Translations under genes and position numbers: made by a program
Assembly: GCA_016790575.1 (NCBI GenBank)
Contig: JAEUOU010000035.1
Span: 1 to 35,431 of the forward strand
Direction of reading: 5' to 3'
From: Burkholderiaceae bacterium
GTDB taxonomy: Bacteria > Pseudomonadota > Gammaproteobacteria > Burkholderiales > Burkholderiaceae_C
DNA: 35,431 nt
Shown: positions 15,464 to 25,154 of the stretch, in pieces
How the letters are laid out: each line of letters starts with the position of its first letter
How positions within the stretch are numbered: the first letter of the stretch is position 1
The notes under the pieces: model-generated
The model's database searches: none
What the model saw: only the letters and a program-made list of their open reading frames with translations
Told to the model about the DNA's origin: nothing

Positions 15464-16711
15464 ATGATTCAAAGAAGCTGTCGGACCCCGCAGTATTTCC
15501 GTCAACGCGTTGCGCTCGGCGGGTCGGAAGGTGGTGGTGCCAAAGAAGGGGCAAACCCAAGGCCAGGAACTGATTTGCGGAGATTCATCTTGAACACCTT
15601 GCGCACCAGGACCATCGCCACGGCATCGCTGGCAGCCCTTCTGTGGGGTGCCAGCGCAATCGGCAACGCCACCATCATTTACCAGTATTCGGCCTCGTGG
15701 CCGCCATTGAAGAGTGCGCAGGCGGGCCAGTGTCACACGACCGTGGTTGCCATTCCGGCGGGGCAAGGCGTCATTACCGTGCGGCTGAAGATGGCACCGT
15801 TCTACCGGCAGAACCTGCACAACCGGCGAGAGGATGTTGTCGGGCACACCATTGCGGATTTTTCCCGCGCGATCTCCGCCACATACAACGGAGGCCCGCC
15901 CACGACCGCGAATACGCAGGAGGGCATCACCATGGATCGCATCGAGCGATGGGAAGTGGGCAGCAAAGGACAGCTGAGCACCCCGGTCTCCCTCTGCAAT
16001 CCGGTCCATTGCTCGGGAAACAATTGCTCGCAACCTGCGTCGAGCGCCAATCTGGTCGTCGATTTCGCTCCGGGCGCCAGCCAGGGGAATCTTCCTCCAC
16101 CGCCGGCAGTGGCCGACCCGAAGCCACCGGCGACCACAGGAGCCGAGCCATCGGGCAAAGGTTCGACCGGCAATACCCAGAAAACCCCGGGCCCGACATC
16201 GACCTCCGGGGCATCTCCAGCGCCGTCCCCATCGCCCACGCCATCGCCAACGCCCACCAACAGGCCGATCATCAACCACGCGACGGCAGGGGCCGTCGCG
16301 AGTCAGTCATCCGTGTACGGGGGGGGCTGCCCGGCGGGCGCAAACTACGCGATTGACGGGGTCACCTCGGCAGGGGTCGCGCACGGTTGCGCCACGCCGA
16401 TCGCCCATACCAACAACGAAAACCGCCCATGGTGGAAGGTCAGCTTTCCGACACCGCGGACCATCACCAAGATCGTGGTCTGGAACCGCAACGAAGTCGC
16501 CAAAGAACGCCTGACCAATTTCGAAGTCAGTGTGCGGGATGCCAACGGCAATGTCGTTTTCAGCAAGGCGCTGTTCACCGCAGGCGGCTACCCGAACCCG
16601 TCCGTGGAAGTGCCGGTGCCCTCGGTCACCGGCAAACAGGTCCAGGTGCAATTGCTCGGAACGAACTACCTCACGCTGGCCGAAGTGCAGGTTTTCGGGC
16701 CGGCACCGTAA
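15464..16711 (+). CDS. Secreted protein with C-terminal discoidin (F5/8 type C)-like domain
   Basis: A 415-aa predicted exported protein. A strong SD (AAAGGAG) precedes the ATG at 15464, but a signal-like hydrophobic stretch (ATASLAALLWGASAIGNA) begins only after ~50 residues; an alternative TTG start at 15590 with GGAG upstream would place it at the N-terminus. Next comes an unrecognised domain (to ~205) with cysteines in CNPVHCSGNNC, a Pro/Ser/Thr linker (~215-267), and a discoidin-like beta-sandwich (~268-415: INHATAGAVASQSSVYGG, WWKVSFPTPRTITKIVVWNR, NYLTLAEVQVFG). Such domains bind sugars. No membrane anchor is seen. Role unknown; extracellular sugar binding is an inference. Confidence 0.7.
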   Translation: MIQRSCRTPQYFRQRVALGGSEGGGAKEGANPRPGTDLRRFILNTLRTRTIATASLAALLWGASAIGNATIIYQYSASWPPLKSAQAGQCHTTVVAIPAGQGVITVRLKMAPFYRQNLHNRREDVVGHTIADFSRAISATYNGGPPTTANTQEGITMDRIERWEVGSKGQLSTPVSLCNPVHCSGNNCSQPASSANLVVDFAPGASQGNLPPPPAVADPKPPATTGAEPSGKGSTGNTQKTPGPTSTSGASPAPSPSPTPSPTPTNRPIINHATAGAVASQSSVYGGGCPAGANYAIDGVTSAGVAHGCATPIAHTNNENRPWWKVSFPTPRTITKIVVWNRNEVAKERLTNFEVSVRDANGNVVFSKALFTAGGYPNPSVEVPVPSVTGKQVQVQLLGTNYLTLAEVQVFGPAP

Positions 16712-16727
16712 TTTAACTCTCTTTACG

Positions 16728-16758
16728 ATAGCACAAAGCGACCTTTTTGCGCTGGGTA
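16728..16758 (+). repeat. 31-bp dispersed repeat, copy 4 (26/31)
   Basis: Begins ATAGCACAAAG, has GACCTTTTT and ends GCGCTGGGTA, ungapped to the consensus. It lies 17 bp after the discoidin-domain gene and before the convergent 3' end of urtE. Confidence 0.85.
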
Positions 16759-16790
16759 CAGGCAAGTATTGGCACAAACCGCAGGGAATC

Positions 16791-16818
16791 GACGCCGGCC
16801 GCGGCCGCGGCCGGCGTC
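16791..16818. terminator. Perfect 28-nt GC palindrome at the end of the urt operon
   Basis: GACGCCGGCCGCGG is followed at once by its exact reverse complement, 2 bp beyond the urtE stop. All pairs are G/C except the A-T at the second and last-but-one positions. There is no T-run on the minus strand, so it is not a classic intrinsic terminator; it may block exonucleases or stop transcription arriving from either side. Confidence 0.5.
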
Positions 16819-16820
16819 GG

Positions 16821-17519
16821 TCAGATCGCCACCAGCTGCCGCACGCCCTTGGCTTCCATTTCGCGGCCCGGGCCGCGGGCGATGACTTCGCCGCGCTCCA
16901 TCACCAGGTAGTCGTCGGCCAGTTCCTGGGCGAAGTCGTAGTACTGCTCGCACAGCAGGATGGCCATGGTGCCGCGGTCGGCCAGCATGCGGATGACGCG
17001 GCCGATGTCCTTGATGATGCTGGGCTGGATGCCCTCGGTGGGTTCGTCCAGGATCAGCAGGCGCGGCTGGGGCGCCAGCGCGCGGGCAATCGCCAGTTGC
17101 TGCTGCTGCCCGCCGGAGAGGTCACCCCCGCGGCGGTGCAGCATCTGCCTGAGCACCGGGAACAGTTCGTACAGCTCGGCTGGAATCGGTGTGCCGCCGG
17201 GTTTGTACGCCAGCCCCATGCGCAGGTTCTCCTCGACGGTCAGCCGGGCAAAGATTTCCCGCCCCTGCGGCACGAAGCCGATGCCCGCGCGGGCGCGTTC
17301 GTAGGGTGTGGCGGCCTGCAAGGGCTTGCCGTCAAATTCGATGCTGCCGGTCTTGATGGGCACCAGGCCCATCAGGCTCTTGAGCAGCGTGGTCTTTCCC
17401 ACCCCGTTGCGCCCCAGCAGCACCGTGACCTTGCCCAGCTGCGCCTGCAGGCTCACATCCCGCAGGATGTGGGAGCCGCCGTAGTACTGGTTCACGCCCT
17501 TCACATTCAGCAGGCTCAT
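16821..17519 (-). CDS. urtE: Urea ABC transporter ATP-binding protein UrtE
   Basis: A 232-aa ATPase of the HAAT (LivF-like) group, one of two that drive urea import. Walker A is GRNGVGKTT, the signature LSGGQQQQLAIARAL, Walker B LLILDEPTEGIQPS. The glutamines after the signature and the EGIQPSIIKDIG run are typical of UrtE. The start MSLLNVKGVNQYYGG at 17519 is 2 bp from the urtD stop. Last gene of urtABCDE; the operon ends in a palindrome. Confidence 0.95.
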   Translation of the reverse strand: MSLLNVKGVNQYYGGSHILRDVSLQAQLGKVTVLLGRNGVGKTTLLKSLMGLVPIKTGSIEFDGKPLQAATPYERARAGIGFVPQGREIFARLTVEENLRMGLAYKPGGTPIPAELYELFPVLRQMLHRRGGDLSGGQQQQLAIARALAPQPRLLILDEPTEGIQPSIIKDIGRVIRMLADRGTMAILLCEQYYDFAQELADDYLVMERGEVIARGPGREMEAKGVRQLVAI

Positions 17520-17521
17520 GC

Positions 17522-18396
<875 letters not shown>

Positions 18397-18400
<4 letters not shown>

Positions 18401-19530
18401 TTTTCACCTCCCTTGAGCTTCTTCACGAGGCCGACGACCCCGTTGGGCAAAAACAGCGTGACAGCAATGAAAAGGGCGCCGAGGAAGTACAGCCAGAACT
18501 CGGGCGCGGTCACCGTCAGCCAGCTTTTGGCGCCGTTGACGATGAAGGCACCGACGATCGGCCCGATCAGTGTGGCGCGGCCACCCACCGCCGCCCAGAT
18601 GGCGATCTCGATCGAGTTCGCGGCACTCATTTCGCCGGGATTGATGATGCCCACCTGCGGCACGTACAGCGCCCCGGCCACACCACACATCACGGCCGAG
18701 ATCACCCAGATCGTCAGCTTGTAGGGGAGCGGGGAGTAGCCGGAAAACATCACGCGGCTTTCCGCGTCGCGGATGGCCTGCAGCACCCGGCCGAATTTGC
18801 TGCGCACCAGCCAGCGCGCCAGCAGGAAAAAGCCCAGCAAGGTGCAGCCGGTCAGCACGAACAGCACCATCCGGGTCGAGGGCTGCGCAATCGGAATGCC
18901 CAGGATGCGCTTGAAGTCGGTGAAGCCGTTGTTGCCGCCGAAACCGGTCTCGTTGCGGAAGAACAGCAGCATGGCGGCAAAGGTCATCGCCTGGGTGATG
19001 ATGGAAAAGTACACGCCCTTGATACGCGAGCGGAAGGCGAAGTAGCCGAACACCAGCGCGACCAGACCGGGCGCCGCCACGATCAGGATCAGCGTCGCGA
19101 CAAAGCTGTCCGAGAAGGTCCAGTGCCAGGGCAGGGTCTTCCAGTCCAGGAACACCATGAAGTCCGGCAGGTCGCTTTTGTAATTGCCGTCCCGGCCGAT
19201 CTGGCGCATCAGGTACATGCCCATGACATAGCCGCCGAGTGCAAAGAACAGGCCGTGACCCAGGCTCAGGATGCCGGTGTAGCCCCAGATCAGGTCCATG
19301 GCCAGCGCGCAGATGGCGAAACACATGATCTTGCCCAGCAACGCCACCGAATAGTCACTGAGGTGGAACACACTGCCGGCCGGCACCAGCAGGTTGAGCA
19401 CCGGCGCCACGGCGCAGACCACGATCAGCGCGACGATGAAGGCCGACCAGCCGGTGCGGCTGAGCAAGGGAGCCGGTGCAGGCAACTGCAGCGACGCCAC
19501 TGCACTGTGAGAGGTCGGGGTCGTGCTCAT
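18397..19530 (-). CDS. urtC: Urea ABC transporter permease UrtC
   Basis: A 377-aa LivM-like membrane subunit. The motif WGYTGILSLGHGLFFALGGY is the family hallmark; ~9-10 hydrophobic segments are present, and RDAESRVMFSGY and GVYFSIITQAMTF match UrtC. Start MSTTPTSHSAV at 19530 overlaps the urtB stop by 4 bp; a longer frame (to 19869) runs across urtB and is not real. It pairs with UrtB to form the urea channel. Confidence 0.95.
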
Positions 19531-21119
19531 GCTTCTGCGCTCCGGCCCTTCATCGCGAAGATGCCCTGCGGGCGCTTCTGGATGAAGATGATGATGAAAA
19601 CCAGAACCGCAATCTTGGCCAGCACGGCGCCGGTCCAGCCTTCCAGGAATTTGTTGAGGATGCCCAGGCCCATCGCGGCATACACCGTGCCGGCCAGCTG
19701 CCCCACACCGCCCAGGACCACCACCATGAACGAATCGACGATGTAGCTCTGGCCCAGGTCCGGGCCCACGTTGCCGATCTGGCTGAGCGCGCAGCCGGCC
19801 AGCCCGGCGATGCCCGAGCCCAGCGCGAAGGCCCAGGTATCGATGCGCGCCGTGTTCACACCCATGCACGACGCAATCGGGCGGTTCTGCGTGACGCCGC
19901 GCACAAACAGGCCCAGGCGGGTGCGGCCAATCAGAAAGGCCATGCCCAACAGCACGGCGGCGGCAAAGCCGATGATGACCAGGCGGTTGTACGGCAGCGT
20001 CAGGTTGGACAGCACCTGCACGCCGCCACTCATCCAGCTGGGGTTTTCGACGCCCACGTTCTGCGCGCCGAAAAGCGAACGGACCGCCTGCATCAGCACC
20101 AGGCTGATGCCCCAGGTCGCCAGCAGGGTCTCCAGGGGACGGCCGTAAAGGAAGCGGATCACACTGCGCTCCATGGCGGCGCCCACCAGCGCGGAGGCCA
20201 TGAAGGCCACCGGCACGGCCGCCACCAGGTACCAGTCGAACGCCCCGGGCAGGTATTTCTGGAACAGCCCCTGCATGACGTAGGTGGCGTAGGCGCCGAT
20301 CATCATCAGCTCGCCGTGGGCCATGTTGATCACACCCATCAGGCCGTAGGTGATGGCCAGGCCCAGCGCCACCAGCAGGAGGATGGAGCCCAGACTGATG
20401 CCGGAGAACAGGGCACCCAGTTTGTCACCCCAGACCAGGGCGCCTTCGATGGCCTGCAGCGAGGCCAGCAGCTGGCCCTTCACGTCCGCTTCGGTTTCCG
20501 CCTGCAGACGTTCGTTCAGCAGCAGTTTGGTCTCCGGCGTCTTGCTGGCGGCCAGCGCCTTGGCGGCTTCGAGCCGGCGCGCCTTGTCGCTGCTGCCCAG
20601 CAGCGCGGCGGCCCGGGCCAGCTGCAGTTGCGCACGGATGCTGTCGTTCTTTTCGGCGGCCAGCGCCTTGTCCAGCAAGGGCAGGCGGGATTCGTCGGGT
20701 TCTTTCAGCAGCGCCTTGACGCCCTGGAGGCGCAACTTGTCGTCGGGACTGAACAGCTTGAGCGCCGCCAGCGCGTTGTCGATTTCACCGCGCATGCGGT
20801 TGTTGCTGACCACGTCTTCGGCGTTGTCGGGCACGGTGGCGGCCTGACCGGTCACCGGGTCCGACGCCTTGCCGTCGCGAACGATGAAGACCTTCTCGCC
20901 GGCAACTTTCACCGCATCGTCAGCCAGCGCCTGGATGAAGGCGGCCGTGCGTTCATCGCCGGCGGCGACGGCTTTCGCCAGCGCTTCGATGCGCGCATCG
21001 GTTTCACCGGTGGCGATGGCCGTGGCCTCGGCGGCGGTCAGGGCCTGCGCGGCCCCGGACCACAGCCCCAGACACGCCAGAAAAGCGGCAAGCCGGAGCC
21101 ATAGAGAAGATCGGTGCAT
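19527..21119 (-). CDS. urtB: Urea ABC transporter permease UrtB
   Basis: A 530-aa protein: a signal-like N-terminus (to ~25, ending GAAQA), a ~200-residue helical periplasmic-type region of unknown role that is characteristic of UrtB, and a LivH-like membrane domain from ~240 (ILLLVALGLAITYGLMGVINMAHGELMMIGAYATY). The length agrees with UrtB and not with LivH (~300). Lies 71 bp after urtA behind a terminator-like hairpin. Confidence 0.95.
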   Translation of the reverse strand: MHRSSLWLRLAAFLACLGLWSGAAQALTAAEATAIATGETDARIEALAKAVAAGDERTAAFIQALADDAVKVAGEKVFIVRDGKASDPVTGQAATVPDNAEDVVSNNRMRGEIDNALAALKLFSPDDKLRLQGVKALLKEPDESRLPLLDKALAAEKNDSIRAQLQLARAAALLGSSDKARRLEAAKALAASKTPETKLLLNERLQAETEADVKGQLLASLQAIEGALVWGDKLGALFSGISLGSILLLVALGLAITYGLMGVINMAHGELMMIGAYATYVMQGLFQKYLPGAFDWYLVAAVPVAFMASALVGAAMERSVIRFLYGRPLETLLATWGISLVLMQAVRSLFGAQNVGVENPSWMSGGVQVLSNLTLPYNRLVIIGFAAAVLLGMAFLIGRTRLGLFVRGVTQNRPIASCMGVNTARIDTWAFALGSGIAGLAGCALSQIGNVGPDLGQSYIVDSFMVVVLGGVGQLAGTVYAAMGLGILNKFLEGWTGAVLAKIAVLVFIIIFIQKRPQGIFAMKGRSAEA

Positions 21120-21142
21120 GGTGTGGTGTCATCCGCAGGGTG

Positions 21143-21173
21143 AAAAAATGGGGAAAGGCTGGCGCCCTTCCCC
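21143..21173 (-). terminator. Attenuating terminator between urtA and urtB
   Basis: On the minus strand a stem GGGGAAGGG / CCTTTCCCC (one internal mismatch, 6-nt loop) is followed after one base by six T. It starts 17 bp past the urtA stop and precedes urtB. An intrinsic terminator here would make extra receptor mRNA relative to the membrane parts, as is common in ABC importers. Confidence 0.7.
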
Positions 21174-21190
21174 CAAGGGTCGCCCTCCCC

Positions 21191-22459
21191 TTACTTCTTC
21201 TCGGGCTCGTCCTTCTTCTTGTCGTTGCCTTCGATGTACGGACTCCAGGGCTTGGCCTTCACCGGGCCCGGGGTCTTCCACACGACGTTGAACTGGCCAT
21301 CCGCCTTGACCTCGCCGATGAACACCGACTTGTGCAGGTGGTGGTTCTTTTCGTCCATCTTGCTGACGATGCCGCTCGGTGCCTTGAAGGTCTGACCGGC
21401 CATGGCGGCGATGACCTTGTCGACATCGGTGGTCTTGGCCTTCTCGACCGCCTGCTTCCACATGTTGATGCCGATGTAGGTGGCTTCCATCGGGTCATTG
21501 GTCAGCGGCTTGTCCTTGTGGCCAGCGATGTTCTTGGCCTTGGCGTAGGCGCTCCATTTCTTGATGAAGTCGTCGTTGACCGGGTTCTTGATGGACATGA
21601 AGTAGTTCCAGGCAGCCAGATGGCCCACCAGCGGCTTGGTGTCCACGCCGCGCAGCTCTTCCTCACCCACAGAGAAGGCGACCACCGGCACGTCCTTGGC
21701 CTTCAGGCCGGCGTTGCCCAGTTCCTTGTAGAAGGGCACGTTGGAGTCGCCATTGATGGTGGACACCACGGCGGTCTTGCCACCGGCGCTGAACTTCTTG
21801 ATGTCCGCCACGATGGTCTGGTAGTCGGAGTGGCCGAAGGGGGTGTACTTTTCGTCGATGTCGCTGTCCTTCACGCCCTTGCTCTTGAGGTAGGCGCGCA
21901 GGATCTTGTTGGTGGTGCGGGGGTAGACATAGTCGGTGCCCAGCAGCACCCAGCGCTTGGCGGCGCCACCGTCCTTGCTCATGAGGTAGTCCACCGCCGG
22001 AATGGCCTGCTGGTTGGGCGCGGCACCGGTGTAGAACACGTTCTTGGACAGCTCTTCACCCTCGTACTGCACCGGGTAGAACAACAGGCCGTTGAGCTCT
22101 TCGAACACCGGCAGCACCGACTTGCGGCTCACCGAGGTCCAGCAGCCGAAAACCACGGCCACCTTGTCTTGCGTCAGCAACTGTTTGGCCTTTTCTGCGA
22201 ACAAGGGCCAGTTGGAAGCCGGATCGACCACCACCGGCTCCAGCTTTTTGCCCAGGACCCCGCCCTTGGCGTTGATTTCGTCGATGGCCATGAGCACCGT
22301 GTCTTTCAGCACGGTTTCGGAAATGGCCATGGTGCCCGACAGGCTGTGCAGCACACCAACCTTGATGGTGTCTTTGGACTGGGCGTGCGCGGGCAGGATG
22401 GCCAGACCGGCCAGGGCGGAGGCGGCCGCGAGGGCTTTGAGGGTGAATCGGCGTTGCAT
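21191..22459 (-). CDS. urtA: Urea ABC transporter substrate-binding protein UrtA
   Basis: A 422-aa periplasmic urea receptor (FmdD/LivK superfamily). Signal MQRRFTLKAL to AHA at ~26 with a twin-Arg. Mature features: IKVGVLHSLSGTMAISETVLKD, NWPLFAEKAKQLL, VVFGCWTSVSRKSVLPVFEE, LLFYPVQYEGEELSKNVFYTGAAPNQQAIPA, and NDPMEATYIGINMWKQAV: all typical of UrtA. The start at 22459 has GGAG at a fitting distance; the longer frame to 22648 is upstream DNA. It heads the operon and has its own promoter region with an 18-bp dyad. Confidence 0.96.
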   Translation of the reverse strand: MQRRFTLKALAAASALAGLAILPAHAQSKDTIKVGVLHSLSGTMAISETVLKDTVLMAIDEINAKGGVLGKKLEPVVVDPASNWPLFAEKAKQLLTQDKVAVVFGCWTSVSRKSVLPVFEELNGLLFYPVQYEGEELSKNVFYTGAAPNQQAIPAVDYLMSKDGGAAKRWVLLGTDYVYPRTTNKILRAYLKSKGVKDSDIDEKYTPFGHSDYQTIVADIKKFSAGGKTAVVSTINGDSNVPFYKELGNAGLKAKDVPVVAFSVGEEELRGVDTKPLVGHLAAWNYFMSIKNPVNDDFIKKWSAYAKAKNIAGHKDKPLTNDPMEATYIGINMWKQAVEKAKTTDVDKVIAAMAGQTFKAPSGIVSKMDEKNHHLHKSVFIGEVKADGQFNVVWKTPGPVKAKPWSPYIEGNDKKKDEPEKK

Positions 22460-22576
22460 GGTGATGCTCCAGAAAGGTTGAACCAGGGGACCTGTGAAGT
22501 TCGCCGGGTGGCGCCCCTTGCGGTGGCGTGTGTTCAGCGGACGGGTCCATGCTAGGGGCCGCCCCGGGTTCCCGAA

Positions 22577-22594
22577 ATACGCCGCATGGCGTAT
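22577..22594. promoter_or_regulatory. 18-bp dyad upstream of urtA
   Basis: ATACGCC, GCAT, GGCGTAT: perfect 7-bp arms around 4 bp, 118 bp before the urtA start. A 15/18 match with a perfect right arm lies between the kinase gene and ureA. On the urtA side a weak TAGCAT -10 hexamer is 22 bp beyond the dyad, so the dyad would overlap or abut the -35 region as for LuxR-type activators. Likely binding site of the adjacent response regulator (inference). Confidence 0.6.
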
Positions 22595-22665
22595 GCGGCG
22601 GTGCAACAAAAGCCCGCCTTCCGACCGCTGACGCCAGAAATCCAGCACCCGTCATTCCTGCACTG

Positions 22666-22696
22666 ATAGCAAACAATGACCTTTTTACGCTGGCTA
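22666..22696 (+). repeat. 31-bp dispersed repeat, copy 5 (30/31, closest to consensus)
   Basis: ATAGCAAACAATGACC then TTTTT, ACGCTGG and CTA; one mismatch to the consensus. It lies in the divergent urtA / quinone oxidoreductase intergenic region, between the urtA dyad and the oxidoreductase start. Confidence 0.9.
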
Positions 22697-22810
22697 TTGA
22701 CCGAAACTCCTCGAATTTCCCCGAAAACCCGCCGGTCAGGTCTGTGCGCCGATGACGTGGCGGCACAATCGACGACGTACACGGGCCCCAGCCCGCTCGG
22801 AGGAGCATGG

Positions 22811-23851
22811 ATGACCACCATGAAGGTATTTCAGGTCGAAGGCGACTGGTCCATGGACCATCTGCGCATCGGCCGCCGGCCCATCCCTGAAGCCGGCCCC
22901 GGCCAGCTGCGGCTGCGCATGAACGCCGCCGCCCTCAACTACCGCGACCTGCTGGTGCCGCTCAAGGGTTACGGCGCCCGCATGCAGGCGCTGCCGCTGG
23001 TGATGCTCAGCGACGGCGCGGGCGTGGTGGACCAGGTGGGCCCTGGCGTGACCCTGGCGCGCCCCGGCGAGCGACTGTGCCCGCTGTTGTTCCAGACCTG
23101 GGCTGGCGGCCCGCCGGATGCGTACAAACTCTCGCGCGGCCTGGGCTGCGAGGCGGACGGCACCCTGGCCGAGTACCTGGTGCTGCCCGAGTCCGGCACG
23201 GCGCCGGCGCCGGCCTGTCTGGACGACATCGAAGCCGCCTGCCTGCCCACCGCGGGCCTGACCGCCTGGCGAGCCGTGGTCACCGACGGGCAGGTGCGCC
23301 CGGGCGACACCGTGCTGGTGCAAGGCACGGGCGGCGTGGCGCTGTTTGCGCTGCAGTTCGCCCGGCTGTGTGGCGCCCATGTGATCTGCACCTCCTCCAG
23401 CGACGACAAGCTGGCGCGCGTGCGAGCGCTGGGGGCCGATGAAACGCTCAACTACCGCACCCACCCGGACTGGGGCCGGCATGCGCGGGATATCGCCCGA
23501 GCCCTGACCGGGCGCGACGGCGTGGACCTGGTGATCGAACTGGGCGGCGAAGACACCCTGCCCCAGTCGCTGCGTGCCGTGCGCGCGGGCGGCACGGTGG
23601 CGATGATCGGCGTGCTGGGCGGCGCCACGATGAACGCGCCGCTGGGCCTGGTGGTGACACGCGCCGTGCGGCTGCAGGGTGTGACGGTGGGCAGCCGCGA
23701 CGACTTCCTCGCCATGGCCCGTGCCATCGAGGCGCACAAGCTGCGGCCGGTCGTCGACCGTGTCTTCCCGTTCGACGAACTGCACGTCGCCCTGGCCTAT
23801 CTGAAGTCGGGCCGGCATTTCGGCAAAGTGGCCATCGCGTTTCCGACCTGA
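22811..23851 (+). CDS. MDR-family NAD(P)H:quinone oxidoreductase-like / alcohol dehydrogenase-like protein
   Basis: A 346-aa cytosolic oxidoreductase of the medium-chain dehydrogenase superfamily. MNAAALNYRDLLVPLKGY is the quinone reductase-like N-domain signature (Asn-Tyr-Arg-Asp); VLVQGTGGVALFALQFARL is the nucleotide-binding fold; C-domain HLRP.. VFPFDELHVALAYLKSGRHFGKV. Typical structural and catalytic zinc ligands of alcohol dehydrogenases are lacking. The start at 22811 has SD GGAGGAG; the longer frame to 22676 runs through a repeat copy. Divergent from urtA. Substrate unknown. Confidence 0.85.
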   Translation: MTTMKVFQVEGDWSMDHLRIGRRPIPEAGPGQLRLRMNAAALNYRDLLVPLKGYGARMQALPLVMLSDGAGVVDQVGPGVTLARPGERLCPLLFQTWAGGPPDAYKLSRGLGCEADGTLAEYLVLPESGTAPAPACLDDIEAACLPTAGLTAWRAVVTDGQVRPGDTVLVQGTGGVALFALQFARLCGAHVICTSSSDDKLARVRALGADETLNYRTHPDWGRHARDIARALTGRDGVDLVIELGGEDTLPQSLRAVRAGGTVAMIGVLGGATMNAPLGLVVTRAVRLQGVTVGSRDDFLAMARAIEAHKLRPVVDRVFPFDELHVALAYLKSGRHFGKVAIAFPT

Positions 23852-24140
23852 GAGGGCGGACCGCCGGGCGGATGCCTTACAACCCGCCTCCTGCCGACGG
23901 CCTGAGACAATATGTCGAGCCAGCGCGCGAGGAATGCCTTGCGCCCGGCCGGGAAGACACGAAGCCGTGCCTCCAGTTCGGCCACCGCGGCGGTGCCGTC
24001 GCCTTTTCGGACCGGAAACTGCGCACGGGACGTGCATCACCGGCGCGCGGGACCGGTGGCGATTTCAGGCTGCCCCGGACCGTCCATTGCAAGGCGATTG
24101 TTGTCGCATTGCAATTTCCAGATGCCGGAGGTCAGCGCCG
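23852..24140. other. 289-bp intergenic region with an imperfect hairpin
   Basis: Between two convergent genes. The only structure seen is a 28-nt hairpin at 24087-24114: TTGCAAGGCGA and TCGCATTGCAA pair at 10 of 11 positions around a 6-nt loop. It would follow the response regulator gene (minus strand) by 26 bp but has no T-run. A 62-codon frame on the minus strand at 23797-23985 starts MAELEARLRVF and has weak Leu/Arg helix character; it overlaps the oxidoreductase end and has no recognised family, so it is not called as a gene. Confidence 0.35.
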
Positions 24141-25154
24141 TCAGCCCTCGAACTGGGGATGCAGCTGCCGGATGCGGCCCAGCGCCATGGCGGCGGCCGC
24201 CGTGCGCGTTTCGACCCCGAGTTTGGCGAACACCCGCTCCAGGTGCTTTTTCACGGTGGCCGGACTGGCGCCCAGGATGTCGCCGATGTCGCGGTTGATC
24301 TTGCCCTTGACCACCCAGTACAGCACCTCGGCCTCACGTGCGGTGAGCTTGAAGGCCAGGCTCATCGACTCGATGATCTTGTCGTCCGACACCTCGCGCA
24401 TCACGATCAGCCAGTCGCCGCCGCCTTCGCTGTCACCGGCCTGGCGGTGCAGCCGAAAGGTCAACCGGCGCGCCCCCTGCTCGATCGACAGCCGCGGCGG
24501 TTCGGCCGCGGTGTCCAGCGGCGCCCCGCCGGCCACCACCCGGCGCAGCCAGGTCTGCACCGCCTCGGGCGCCTCGGCGCTGGGCGCACCGAACCAGGCC
24601 AGCAACAGTTCGCGCGCCAGCGGGGTCTGCCACACCAGGCGGCCGTCACTGGCACGCACGGTGATGCTGGCGTAGCCGAAGGCGTCGAGCGCGTTGCGCG
24701 CCTGGCTGGCCTGGCTGGCCGCGTGCCGCGCGCGCCGGGCGCCACCCAGGTGCACGCCCATGCGGGCCATCACCTCGCGCGCCTTGACCGGCTTGGTCAC
24801 GTAATCCACCCCGCCGGCTTCCAGTGCGGCCACCAGGTGTTCGGTCTCGGTCAGGCCGGTCATGAAGATGATGGGGATGGCGGCGGTGCGCGGGTCGGCC
24901 TTGAGGCGGCGCGCCACCTCGAAGCCGTCCATGCCGGGCATCATGGCGTCCAGCAGCACGATGTCGGGCAGCGCCTGCGCCGCGCGCGCCAGCGCCGCCT
25001 CGCCGTGGGTGGCGACCAGCACGGTGTAGCCTGATTCGTCCAGCGCATCGTGCAGCACCGCCAGGTTGTCCGGTACGTCGTCGACGATCAGCACCACGTC
25101 GCTGTCGCTGCGGTCAAACGGGTGGCGGGCGGGCTCAGGCGGCAGGTTGGGCAT
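24141..25154 (-). CDS. Two-component response regulator, REC + PAS-like + LuxR-type HTH
   Basis: A 337-aa DNA-binding regulator. REC domain (~18-135): VLIVDDVPDN acidic pocket, phospho-acceptor Asp69 in IVLLDAMMPG, switch Thr99 in IFMTG and Lys121 in YVTKP. A middle PAS-like region (~145-260, with FGYASITVRASDGRLVW) is unusual for NarL-type regulators. C-terminus (~270-335) is a LuxR/GerE HTH: FKLTAREAEVLYWVVKGK, then DIGDILGASPATVKKHLERVF. Start at 25154 overlaps the kinase gene by 20 bp, so translation is coupled. It is the natural candidate to bind the dyads before urtA and ureA. Confidence 0.93.
   Translation of the reverse strand: MPNLPPEPARHPFDRSDSDVVLIVDDVPDNLAVLHDALDESGYTVLVATHGEAALARAAQALPDIVLLDAMMPGMDGFEVARRLKADPRTAAIPIIFMTGLTETEHLVAALEAGGVDYVTKPVKAREVMARMGVHLGGARRARHAASQASQARNALDAFGYASITVRASDGRLVWQTPLARELLLAWFGAPSAEAPEAVQTWLRRVVAGGAPLDTAAEPPRLSIEQGARRLTFRLHRQAGDSEGGGDWLIVMREVSDDKIIESMSLAFKLTAREAEVLYWVVKGKINRDIGDILGASPATVKKHLERVFAKLGVETRTAAAAMALGRIRQLHPQFEG

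Noticed and set aside
22541-22576. Sigma-54 promoter before urtA
   Set aside because: No GG-N10-GC pair with fitting flanks; the nearest candidate has wrong spacing by one base.
23797-23985. Small frame MAELEARLRVF on the minus strand
   Set aside because: Overlaps the oxidoreductase end, lacks a ribosome site and family; possible but not supported.
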